Positions 28,399 to 37,023 of a stretch of DNA of 64,000 nucleotides are shown piece after piece. Position 1 is the stretch's first letter. Every line of letters begins with the position of its first letter. The notes below the pieces were generated by a model. The model was given only the letters and a program-made list of their open reading frames with translations. It was not told the DNA's origin and ran no database searches. Both the position numbers and the translations under genes were made by a program. The DNA comes from Leptolyngbya ohadii IS1 (GTDB taxonomy: Bacteria; Cyanobacteriota; Cyanobacteriia; Elainellales; Elainellaceae). The DNA lies in NCBI RefSeq assembly GCF_002215035.1, contig NZ_NKFP01000001.1, positions 617,501 to 681,500 of the forward strand. Reading direction: 5' to 3'.

Positions 28399-28851
28399 AT
28401 GTTTGCTGTGATTCAACCCAAGATAGGCTCCGCAGAAGCTGTATCTCCTCTAAAGAAGCGGATTTTAGTGGTCGATGACGAGGCTCCGATTCGGCTGGCG
28501 GTTCGAGCCTGCCTTGAACTTTCTGGTATCTGGGAGGTACGGCTTGCAGCCTCCGGAGCGGAAGGACTGGAAATGCTAAAAATGGAGCTGTTCGATGTCA
28601 TTTTGCTGGATGTCATGATGCCGAAGATGGATGGCTTCACATTCCTGCAAACCCTGCGATCACCAAAAAATACAGCTGCTAGGGAACCCGACTCATCCAA
28701 TTCCCACGTCCCCGTAATCCTATTAACTGCAACTGCTCATCTTGTTGATGCTGGGCAAGCCGAACAGCTAGGAGTCGTTGCTGTCATTGCGAAACCGTTT
28801 CAGCCTATGAATTTAACGTCTCAAATTGTGGAAACCCTTCAATCCTCATAA
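28399..28851 (+). CDS. Single-domain response regulator
   Basis: The protein has 150 residues; the receiver spans about 20-145, with LVVDDEAPIRLAVRACLELS, DVILLDVMMPKMDGFT (phospho-acceptor Asp), VILLTATAHL and AVIAKPFQPMNL. The ATG at 28399 follows AGAGG by a good distance, unlike the TTG at 28363. Its receiver resembles the product of the preceding gene (both R-x-AVR-x-CLE), so the two probably arose by duplication. Confidence 0.87.
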   Translation: MFAVIQPKIGSAEAVSPLKKRILVVDDEAPIRLAVRACLELSGIWEVRLAASGAEGLEMLKMELFDVILLDVMMPKMDGFTFLQTLRSPKNTAAREPDSSNSHVPVILLTATAHLVDAGQAEQLGVVAVIAKPFQPMNLTSQIVETLQSS

Positions 28852-28902
28852 TTTTTTCTGCGGTTGTTTCTATTTCCAGCTTTAAACAAAAGGAGACTAA
28901 AC

Positions 28903-29430
28903 ATGACTGCAACTGCTCAACCCGGCAAGACGCTCTACACGGTTCAAGCAGGCGACACCCTATCCTCGATCGCTGTTCGCTTCTACGGCAATCGAGAGCG
29001 CTGGCGCGAAATCTATGAAGCTAATCGAAATGTAATTGGCAACGACCCTAATCGCCTCCGTGCGGGTATTCAATTAGTGCTTTCTGGATCGAACATCAAA
29101 ACCTACACGGTTCAAGCAGGCGATACCCTATCCTCGATCGCCCAGCGCTTCTATGGTATTGGCAGAGGATGGGGGCTAATCTATGAGGCAAACCGGAGCA
29201 CCATTGGCAGCGACCCAAACCAGCTGCGACCCGGAATCCAACTGATTATTCCGCCACCGAACTTTAGAGCCTACACGGTTCAGCCTGGCGATACCCTATC
29301 CTCGATCGCCCAACGCTTCTATGGAGATGCGAGCCGATGGAATTTGATCTATGAAACAAATCTGAACATAATTGGAATTGATCCCAACCAGCTCCGGGTA
29401 GGGCTTCAGCTCATGATTCCAAATTTGTAG
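28903..29430 (+). CDS. Triple LysM domain protein
   Basis: The 175 residues consist of three LysM domains (about 12-62, 66-116, 124-173), each starting YTVQ(A/P)[13 protein letters not shown] and ending DPN-x-LR-G-QL. LysM domains bind N-acetylglucosamine polymers such as peptidoglycan. No signal peptide and no catalytic domain is present, so how it reaches the wall is unclear. The ATG at 28903 has an AGGAG ribosome site. The ends of the domains are nearly identical at DNA level, suggesting recent duplication within the gene. Confidence 0.87.
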
Positions 29431-30432
29431 CGCTTATCGACTGTGAATGGCTAAGGAGAAGAAACGATGAATCATTAAGCGATTGAAAATAATCTAAAAG
29501 TACAGCCAACTGAAGGTACTCTGCAATTACATTTCGCTATCATGCCGCACCAGACGGGATTTTAACAGCTAAATCAGAGTCAAACCAGTGACAATCTGGA
29601 TTGATCTGGATTGAGATTAATGAGGAAAGGGCGATCGCTCGACCGGGTATAAAGTACGATCGCCCGGTGACTCAAGAGATTTGAACTTCAGGAATTCGCG
29701 CAGCGTATGCGCGTCCCTCAAGGACTACCAGCGCACCAGAGGCACATTTTCCTCCTAAAGTGGTTTGATTAAAAAATCTAAATTGCTAACCGTTGAGGTG
29801 TCCTTAGTGATGCTCACAGCATCAGCATAGGAAAACATTATGAGGAAAGATTGAAGATGGAGTTTTCATTCTTGTACTCCAGCAGCCCGGAAGAGGCTGT
29901 ATAAGAATTGCCGCTAACTCAAGCTTTTATCCCTGTAATGCTTCTGGTGACATCAAAGGCACAAGGACTGCATTGCGGATTGTAAAATCAGGTGCATTAG
30001 CATGACTAACGCATTTCTTAACGATCGAATCTTCGGTCTTTATTTGATGTAGGCTATTTATTGTAAGAAGAAATCGAAGACAGAACTCAGTACCCTCAAA
30101 GAACTTAATAATCCCGTCTACTGATCCGACCCTCATAACTTCCTCATCATTGTTTAGTAGCCTGATCCTATTACAGTCTTCTCCGGGCTAATAGCGTACA
30201 AGAAATGGGGTGCAGGGGTGGAACCCCTACGTGGGGCGAAACCACACACTTCCTTTCTCACAAATCATTCTCACAAATCATTTGTGATTGCTATAAGGGG
30301 AGGCAAGAAAATAAGTGGGGCAAGAAAATTTTCGCCTCCTACACCGAGTCTTGAGGGCTTGCTGCAAAGAGTAGAGGAGTTGCTAGAATCCAAGCAAACC
30401 AAGCGCTAATTTCAATAGCCCTGGAGGCTGCT
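29431..30432. other. 1-kb mostly non-coding stretch
   Basis: There are no strong genes except one weak candidate (29927-30136, minus). Visible structure: an inverted repeat GGGCGATCG/CGATCGCCC (29629-29637 with 29657-29665), a direct repeat TCTGGATTGA (about 29595 and 29605), and a small hairpin AGGGGTGGAACCCCT near 30214-30228 of a type scattered in cyanobacterial genomes. The 3' part near 30400 is the leader of the large RR-kinase gene. Confidence 0.4.
29927..30136 (-). CDS. Possible small protein of unknown function
   Basis: A 69-residue frame whose ATG follows GATGAGGAAGTT, a good ribosome site (GAGGA, about 5 nt spacing). The sequence (VDGIIKFFEGTEFCLRFLL and so on) has no recognisable domain, signal peptide or membrane span. 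It stands alone in the 1-kb gap, opposite to its neighbours. It may be a real orphan or a remnant. Confidence 0.35.
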   Translation of the reverse strand: MRVGSVDGIIKFFEGTEFCLRFLLTINSLHQIKTEDSIVKKCVSHANAPDFTIRNAVLVPLMSPEALQG

Positions 30433-33400
30433 ATGAAAATTCTGGTTGTCGAGGATGACCGCGCTGTTGCCCAGTCCCTCCAATTGCTACTGAACCAATA
30501 CAATTACGCGGTGGATATCGCTGTTGACGGTGAAGCAGCGCTACAAATGGCAGACGCCTTTGATTACCACCTGGTTTTGCTAGATTTTTTATTGCCTCGA
30601 CTAGACGGAATTGAGGTCTGTCGTCAACTGCGAAAAAAAGGATTCCGACAGCCTATTCTGCTGCTAACCGGACAGGGGAAAGCTCAGCAAAAGGCGAACA
30701 CTTCATGGAGTGTCGCGACTGCCCTGAATACCGGAGCCGATGATTATGTGAGGAAGCCTTTTGACAAGGATGAGCTAATTGCGCGTATTCAGGCGCTGCT
30801 GCGACGAGGAGCAAGTGCGGGTGAGCCAATCCTCAACTGGGAGTATCTATCCTTTGATCCAAACACCCGAAGAGTTGCTTACAGAAATCAGCTGGTGTTT
30901 CTGACGCCCAAGGAATATGCCATTCTGGAGCTGTTTTTGCGACATCAGGAAACGGTATTTAGCGCCAGAGCGATTCTGGATCAAGCCTGGAGTTCTGTGG
31001 AATCCCCCGGAGAAGAAGCGGTTCGCTGTCACCTCAAAGAACTGCGGCAGAAGTTAGCGGCGGCAGGTGCCCCTAAAGATTTGATTAAAACGGTTTACCG
31101 GGTGGGCTATCGATTGAATCCTCTGTACTCGTCTTTCTCTGCGGGGCAAAGCGAGGAATGTTTGAACCCAGCCCAAGTTGCCGAACTGAAAGCAGTGAAT
31201 GAGCAATTACGGCTGACTTTAGAAGAGTTACAAACTGCTGAGGAAGAACTCAAACAGAAAAACGAGCGGCTGACTGATACTCAACGGCTCCTGGAGTTGG
31301 AGCAACAGCACTACCATGACTTGTTTGAATTTGCTCCCGATGCCTATCTGGTGACGGATACTGAGGGGGTAATTCAAGCAGCAAACCAGGCAGCATCTGA
31401 TTTATTTCAGGTTGAATCTCAAGCTTTAGTCGGTAAACCGCTGACTGTATTCATTGCCAAATCCGATCTGCGCGATTTTTGCCTGCAACTCAATGCTTTA
31501 AACTTTGTGCAAAACTGGGAGGTTCAAATCAATTCCAGGGAAGGGAATCCTTTACCAGTCTTAATCACAGTCACGACCATCAAGAATTTGCAAAAAGAGA
31601 TTACGGGTTTGCGTTGGCTATTGCGCGATATCCGGCTTCGTAAACAGGTTGAACAGCAGCTGCAAGCCGCCCATGCTGAACTAGAACAGCGAGTTGCCGA
31701 TCGCACCGCAGAACTGAGCCAGCGCGAAGCCTTTTTGAGCAGCTTTTACGATGGGACGCTCACTACCCTGCCTCCACTGCGCGATTCCCAAGGCAGGATC
31801 GATCGGCTAGTGGGCACTGTTCCAGACCTTAGCGAACGCATGCGCGTGGAAGACGAAATTGAGCTGGTTTGCGAAGTGTCAAACCGCATAGTGCCGCAAT
31901 TCGAGAGTGCTTACACTGAAGTTGCCCTGCACCACAATCAGGAAATGTTTTCCGAACTGATCAGGAATGCGCCCTTCGGGATCTACCTGGTAGATGCAGA
32001 ATTTCGCCTGCAACAAATCAATCAGAAAGCAGAGGCAATCTTTGCCAACATTGATCCGCTCATTGGCAGGGATTTAGGTGAAATTCTCCGGATCGTCTTG
32101 CAAGAACCCTCTGCCACCGAGGCGATTCACCACTTCCAGCACACGCTTGCTTCCGGTGAGCCTTACTATTCGCCGATCATTGTTGAACCACGGGCAAACA
32201 TTGAAGAAATTCAGGCATATGATTGGCAGATCCACCGGATCACATTGCCCGACAGCAGCTACGGTGTAGTTTGCTATTTCTACGATCTTTCCGAAATCAG
32301 ACGAGCTGAAGCCGCACTCCATGAAAGTGAACAGCTTTTGCAGCTGGCAATGGCAGGCGCTCAGGCAGGGTCTTGGGACTGGGTGATGGCAACAGGGCAG
32401 CTCAGCTGGTCTCCTGAGACCTATCAGCTCTATGGACTCGCTGCTACCTCATCGCCGCCCAAATATGACGACTGGTACAAAAATATTTTGCATCCTGACG
32501 ATCGCCCTTGGGTTAATCAGTATGTGAATCAGGCGATCATCCAACACCAGACGGATATCCAACTGGAATTTCGGATTCTGCATCCCCAGCATGGAATTCG
32601 CTGGATTATGAGCCTGGGGCACCTGACGGTGAATGACCAGGGGGAACCCGTGCGATTGAGCGGTATCAATCTCGATATTAGCGATCGCAAACAGGCAGAA
32701 TTAACTTTACAAAAACAAATTCAGCAGGAATATTTGCTCAACGAGATTGCTCAAGAAATTCGCTGCTCGCTCAACCTTCAAGAGGTGTTATCCAGCACGG
32801 TACAGCGGGTGCGGACATTTCTAGGCGTCGATCGCGTCGTTATCTTTCGCTTTCGCCCCGATTGGCAGGGGGATGTGATTACGGAATCCGTGGGAGCCGA
32901 GTGGACGCCCATCCTCTCCACCACGATCTCTGACCCTTGCTTCCGCGATCGCTATCTTGAACCCTACCATCAGGGGCGAGTTGCAGCGATGTCTGATATT
33001 GATGCGGCAAATTTAGAACCCTGCTACGTTGAACTCCTGCAACGGTTTCAGGTCAAAGCTAACCTGATCGCTCCCATCTTGCAAAACAACCATCTCTGGG
33101 GCTTGCTGATTGTCCATCAGTGTGCGGCACCCCGGCAATGGCACAGCGTCGAAGTTGCTGCTATACAGCGATTGGCAACCCAGGTGGGTATTGCCATTCA
33201 ACAAGCAGAACTATATCAACAGCTCCAGCTTGAACTGAGCGATCGCAAACAGGCGGAACAAAAAATCCGAGAGCAGGCGGCATTACTGGACGTTGCTACC
33301 GATGCAATTCTGGTGCGCGACTTAGATCATCACATCCTCTACTGGAATCAGGGAGCGGAACGCCTCTATGGCTGGACAGCAGAGGAAGCCCTAGCACAGA

Positions 33401-34779
33401 AAGCGAATGAGCTGCTATCCGTTACTCCGGCTGGAATTGCGAAAGTTATGCAAACAGTTCTGGAGCAGGGTGAATGGCATGGGGAAATTCACAAAGTCAC
33501 AAAAACGGGTAAGCCAGTGATTGTGGAAGGGCGTTGGACGCTGGTGCGGGATGAGGCAGGTCAGCCCAAATCTGTTCTCATTGTCGATACCGACATTACT
33601 GAAAAGAAAAGCCTGGAGAGCCAGTTTTATCAGGCACAACGGTTGGAAAGTTTGGGCACCCTGACGAGTGGCATTGCCCACGATCTTAATAATGCTCTGA
33701 CCCCCATTCTGACCATTGCCCAACTCCTCCGGATGCAGCAGCATGAGATGGATGCGCGATCGCAGGAAATGCTGCAAGTGCTGGAAGACAGTGCCCGACG
33801 CGGAGCAGACCTGGTACAGCAAATTCTCACGTTTACCAGGGGAACAGGGGGAGAACGAACTCCAGTCGAGGTTGTGCCTCTGCTGCAAGAAGTGGTCAAA
33901 GTCACTCAGCAAACTTTCCCCAAGTTCATCACAATCCGGGAGACGGTTGCAGCCCAGCCCGTGAGTCCGGTTTCTGCGAATACAACTCAACTGCATCAAA
34001 TCTTGATGAACCTTTGTGTCAATGCGCGTGATGCGATGCCGAATGGCGGTACTTTGACGCTTTCTGCCGAGAATTTTGAGGTGAATGAAGTTTTTGCCCA
34101 GATGAATCTGGATGCCCGGATGGGGCAGTACGTTCTCATCACGGTTGCCGATACGGGTACGGGGATGGTTCCTGAAGTGCGCGATCGCATCTTCGACCCC
34201 TTCTTTACCACTAAACCTCTCGGCCAGGGCACGGGATTAGGGCTTTCCACCGTTTTAGGAATTGTCAGAAGCTATGGCGGTTTTATCCGAGTTGCCAGCG
34301 AAGTCGGGAAAGGCACGCAGTTTAAGGTGTACTTGCCTGTAGTTGAAACTGAAGCTGCATCCGATCTTCGGGAGACAACCCTACTCATGGGACAGGGAGA
34401 ATTGATTTTGGCGGTGGATGACGAAGACTCGATTCTCCAGTCCACTCGTGCCATTCTAGAAACGCATCACTATCGGGTCCTGACGGCAAACAGTGGGGCA
34501 GATGCGATCGCTACCTATGCCCAACACCAGCAAGATATTGCACTTGTTTTGGTAGACATGATGATGCCGGATATGAATGGGATAACAATCATTCAAGTAT
34601 TGCAGGAGATGAATCCTGACATTAAAGCGATCGCTGCTAGTGGACTGATGCCTCAATATCAGCAAAGCCTGGAATCTCTCGGTATCACCACCTGTATCAA
34701 TAAACCCTACACGACAGAAGAACTTTTAAACAGCATTCATCGACATCTAAATTCCACGCCTTCCATATTGGAAAACTGA
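30433..34779 (+). CDS. Response regulator-hybrid histidine kinase fusion (REC-OmpR-PAS-GAF-HK-REC)
   Basis: The 1,448 residues hold a receiver (1-130, Asp51), an OmpR winged-helix DNA-binding domain (about 145-235, TPKEYAILELFLRH, TVYRVGYRLNPL), PAS near 293-390, PAS near 505-610, PAS near 635-755, GAF (about 767-925), PAS near 951-1055, HisKA (His in TSGIAHDLNNALTPI, about 1080), HATPase (about 1186-1310, GTGLGLSTVLGIVRSYGG) and a terminal receiver (about 1322-1440). It is cytosolic. The GAF has Cys864-Tyr865 where cyanobacteriochromes have Cys-His. An OmpR output and a complete hybrid kinase in one chain is unusual. Its C-terminal 380 residues closely resemble those of the kinase at 37024. 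Confidence 0.92.
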   Translation: MKILVVEDDRAVAQSLQLLLNQYNYAVDIAVDGEAALQMADAFDYHLVLLDFLLPRLDGIEVCRQLRKKGFRQPILLLTGQGKAQQKANTSWSVATALNTGADDYVRKPFDKDELIARIQALLRRGASAGEPILNWEYLSFDPNTRRVAYRNQLVFLTPKEYAILELFLRHQETVFSARAILDQAWSSVESPGEEAVRCHLKELRQKLAAAGAPKDLIKTVYRVGYRLNPLYSSFSAGQSEECLNPAQVAELKAVNEQLRLTLEELQTAEEELKQKNERLTDTQRLLELEQQHYHDLFEFAPDAYLVTDTEGVIQAANQAASDLFQVESQALVGKPLTVFIAKSDLRDFCLQLNALNFVQNWEVQINSREGNPLPVLITVTTIKNLQKEITGLRWLLRDIRLRKQVEQQLQAAHAELEQRVADRTAELSQREAFLSSFYDGTLTTLPPLRDSQGRIDRLVGTVPDLSERMRVEDEIELVCEVSNRIVPQFESAYTEVALHHNQEMFSELIRNAPFGIYLVDAEFRLQQINQKAEAIFANIDPLIGRDLGEILRIVLQEPSATEAIHHFQHTLASGEPYYSPIIVEPRANIEEIQAYDWQIHRITLPDSSYGVVCYFYDLSEIRRAEAALHESEQLLQLAMAGAQAGSWDWVMATGQLSWSPETYQLYGLAATSSPPKYDDWYKNILHPDDRPWVNQYVNQAIIQHQTDIQLEFRILHPQHGIRWIMSLGHLTVNDQGEPVRLSGINLDISDRKQAELTLQKQIQQEYLLNEIAQEIRCSLNLQEVLSSTVQRVRTFLGVDRVVIFRFRPDWQGDVITESVGAEWTPILSTTISDPCFRDRYLEPYHQGRVAAMSDIDAANLEPCYVELLQRFQVKANLIAPILQNNHLWGLLIVHQCAAPRQWHSVEVAAIQRLATQVGIAIQQAELYQQLQLELSDRKQAEQKIREQAALLDVATDAILVRDLDHHILYWNQGAERLYGWTAEEALAQKANELLSVTPAGIAKVMQTVLEQGEWHGEIHKVTKTGKPVIVEGRWTLVRDEAGQPKSVLIVDTDITEKKSLESQFYQAQRLESLGTLTSGIAHDLNNALTPILTIAQLLRMQQHEMDARSQEMLQVLEDSARRGADLVQQILTFTRGTGGERTPVEVVPLLQEVVKVTQQTFPKFITIRETVAAQPVSPVSANTTQLHQILMNLCVNARDAMPNGGTLTLSAENFEVNEVFAQMNLDARMGQYVLITVADTGTGMVPEVRDRIFDPFFTTKPLGQGTGLGLSTVLGIVRSYGGFIRVASEVGKGTQFKVYLPVVETEAASDLRETTLLMGQGELILAVDDEDSILQSTRAILETHHYRVLTANSGADAIATYAQHQQDIALVLVDMMMPDMNGITIIQVLQEMNPDIKAIAASGLMPQYQQSLESLGITTCINKPYTTEELLNSIHRHLNSTPSILEN

Positions 34780-34780
34780 T

Positions 34781-34864
34781 ATTGATTTGCAGGGATTGAT
34801 TTATGAAAATTAATTCACAGAAGTTGATCTACAGAAATTGATTCACAGGCATTGATTTACAACC
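34781..34864. repeat. Six degenerate 14-bp tandem repeats
   Basis: Starting two bases after the stop codon, six consecutive 14-mers follow the pattern ATTGATTYACAGNN (34781, 34795, 34809, 34823, 34837, 34851). The period is exact and the divergence modest. The role is unknown: a protein-binding array, a transcript-stabilising structure or simple slippage expansion. Confidence 0.75.
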
Positions 34865-35133
34865 ATAAACTTAGACTGGAAACTCGAAATGGTAGAGCTA
34901 GGTAAACCTGCGGGAGTAAAACAATTCCTTGATGAACTCAGAAGAATGGCTCTAAAACTCCCTTATTTCTATTGTTAACAATAAGTTGTAAAGAAACTGT
35001 GAGGATAAACTAACTCATAACGTTTGCAAGCATTTATCTACAATTAAGCTCAAAGCCTGATATTATCCCCTTACGTCTGGCATAATTTCTCGATCGCATT
35101 CGCACACTCATCCTTGATGAGCAGAACACCGCT
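34865..35133. other. Intergenic leader region of the GAF kinase
   Basis: A+T-rich, no gene. Together with the adjacent tandem repeats it separates the fusion kinase from the GAF kinase/Rcp1 pair and probably holds the latter's promoter. I see no convincing -35/-10 pair. Confidence 0.35.
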
Positions 35134-36555
35134 ATGAATCAGGAGCGATTAGCCCAAATCCACGATCTCTGCCGAGATGAGGCTGCTTTTGAACAGCTCC
35201 AGCAAACGTTGTCTGCCGAACTGCATTCATTAGAAGAAATCCGGGAGGCACAGCTCCAGGTCGAACGGCAAAAAACGCTCCTGCGGGTTGTGACCCGGCT
35301 GCGAGAAACCCTGGATTTGGACACCCTCTTTAAAGCTACTGCTGCCGAAGTGCGTCAACTGTTGTCCGCCGATCGCGTGGGGATGTTCCGCTTCTATCCC
35401 GATTCCGGTTGGGACGATGGTGAGTTTGTCTCAGAGGATGTCGATCCCGAATTTTCCTCGGCGATCGCCCAAAAAATCCACGATCACTGTTTTGGCGATC
35501 AATTTGCCGTTCACTACCAGGAGGGGCGGGTGCAGAATGTTGCCGATATCTATAGTGCGGGGTTGAGCGATTGCCACATTCAGATCCTGGCTCAGTTTCA
35601 GGTACGCGCTAATCTGGTTGTGCCGCTGTTGCAGGGTAAACACCTTTGGGGGCTGCTCTGTATCCATCAATGCCGGGACTCGCGGGAGTGGCAGACAACG
35701 GAGATTGAGTTTGTGCAGCAAATTGCTAGCCATCTGGCGATCGCCCTCCAGCAGGCGGAACTCATGGCAGAACTGCGAGCCGAAATCGCTGAACGACAGC
35801 AGGCGCAGGAACGTGCTCAGGAATTTAACCAGGGATTGCGACAGGCGATCGTCGAGCTGCAAGCCGTTAATCAGGAATTGGAAACCTTCAGCTACTCTGT
35901 TTCCCACGATCTGCGGGCACCCCTGCGAAGTATCGACGGTTTCAGTCAGGCATTGCTGGAGGACTATCTGGAACACCTGGATACGACCGGGCAGGACTAT
36001 CTGCGACGGATTCGCTCTGCCAGCCAGCGGATGGGGCAGTTGATCGATGATCTGCTGACCCTTTCACGAGTGACCCGCAGTGAAATGCAGAAACAGACGG
36101 TGAACCTGAGTCACGTCGCCAGCCGTCTTTGCACCCAGCTGCAACAGGCACACCCAGAACGACAGGTCGAATTTGTCATTCAACCGGAGCTGATAGCAAA
36201 CGGCGATCCGCACCTGCTGCAAGTGGTGCTGGACAACCTGATCAGCAATGCCTGGAAATTTACCTCCAGGGAACCGCTAGCTCGCATCGAGTTCGGGGGA
36301 ATGATTCAGGAGAATGGGATTCCCATCTATTTTGTTCAGGATAATGGCGTTGGCTTTGAGATGGCATTTGTGGAGAAACTGTTTAAACCCTTTCAACGAT
36401 TACACCAGATGCAGGAATTTCCGGGAAACGGCATTGGACTGGCGACGGTGCAGCGGATTATTCATCGCCACGGGGGGCAGGTGTGGGCAGAAGGAAAACT
36501 CAATCAAGGGACGACTTTTTATTTCACGCTAGCGGCAGAGGAAATCAGCGCATGA
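35134..36555 (+). CDS. GAF sensor histidine kinase, cyanobacteriochrome-like
   Basis: The 473 residues: a short helical lead, a GAF domain (about 45-210) with Cys147-His148 in GLSDCHIQIL, then HisKA (about 225-305, His in YSVSHDLRAPLRSIDGF) and HATPase (about 345-470, DNLISNAWKFT, GNGIGLATVQRIIHRHGG). The kinase part is of the phytochrome/Cph1 type. The GAF Cys-His pair is where a bilin would be attached in cyanobacteriochromes, so light input is plausible, not proven. The stop overlaps the start of the Rcp1-like regulator by 4 bases, a classic phytochrome kinase/regulator arrangement. Confidence 0.9.
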   Translation: MNQERLAQIHDLCRDEAAFEQLQQTLSAELHSLEEIREAQLQVERQKTLLRVVTRLRETLDLDTLFKATAAEVRQLLSADRVGMFRFYPDSGWDDGEFVSEDVDPEFSSAIAQKIHDHCFGDQFAVHYQEGRVQNVADIYSAGLSDCHIQILAQFQVRANLVVPLLQGKHLWGLLCIHQCRDSREWQTTEIEFVQQIASHLAIALQQAELMAELRAEIAERQQAQERAQEFNQGLRQAIVELQAVNQELETFSYSVSHDLRAPLRSIDGFSQALLEDYLEHLDTTGQDYLRRIRSASQRMGQLIDDLLTLSRVTRSEMQKQTVNLSHVASRLCTQLQQAHPERQVEFVIQPELIANGDPHLLQVVLDNLISNAWKFTSREPLARIEFGGMIQENGIPIYFVQDNGVGFEMAFVEKLFKPFQRLHQMQEFPGNGIGLATVQRIIHRHGGQVWAEGKLNQGTTFYFTLAAEEISA

Positions 36556-37001
36556 GTGGGGATACCGGGGGCAGAGTGATTTTGTTGGTCGAGGATAATC
36601 CTGACGATGAAGCACTGACCCTTCGTGCGCTCAAACGCAATCGCATTGGGAATGAAATTGTGGTTGCCCATGATGGAGTAGAAGCACTCGATTATTTATT
36701 TGGCGAGGGACAGTATGCAGAGCGAGATACCAGTATTAAGCCCATTGTAATTTTGCTGGATCTGAAACTTCCCCGGATTAATGGGCTTGAAGTTCTGCGC
36801 CGAATTCGAGAAGCTGAATCAACTCGGCTATTGCCCGTGGTGGTGTTGACCACTTCAAATGAAGAACGGGACCTCTTCGAGAGCTATAGCCTGGGATGCA
36901 ACAGCTATATCCGTAAACCCGTTGATTTTCTCCAGTTTTCCGAAGCCATTCGGCAACTAGGAATGTACTGGCTGCTGATGAACGAACCCCCACCCGTCTA
37001 G
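36552..37001 (+). CDS. Rcp1-family response regulator
   Basis: A 149-residue receiver-only protein of the Rcp1 (phytochrome partner) type: LLVEDNPDDEALTLRALKRN, the long loop ALDYLFGEGQYAERD, ILLDLKLPRINGLEVL (phospho-acceptor Asp), VVLTTSNEE and SYIRKPVDF. The ATG at 36552 overlaps the upstream kinase stop (ATGA), so the two are translationally coupled and surely cognate. Confidence 0.92.
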   Translation: MSGDTGGRVILLVEDNPDDEALTLRALKRNRIGNEIVVAHDGVEALDYLFGEGQYAERDTSIKPIVILLDLKLPRINGLEVLRRIREAESTRLLPVVVLTTSNEERDLFESYSLGCNSYIRKPVDFLQFSEAIRQLGMYWLLMNEPPPV

Positions 37002-37023
37002 ATCCAAGGGAGGCGATCGCACA

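Noticed and set aside
30218..30409. 63-residue plus-strand frame
   Set aside because: It runs through a scattered cyanobacterial hairpin repeat and has no protein-like pattern.
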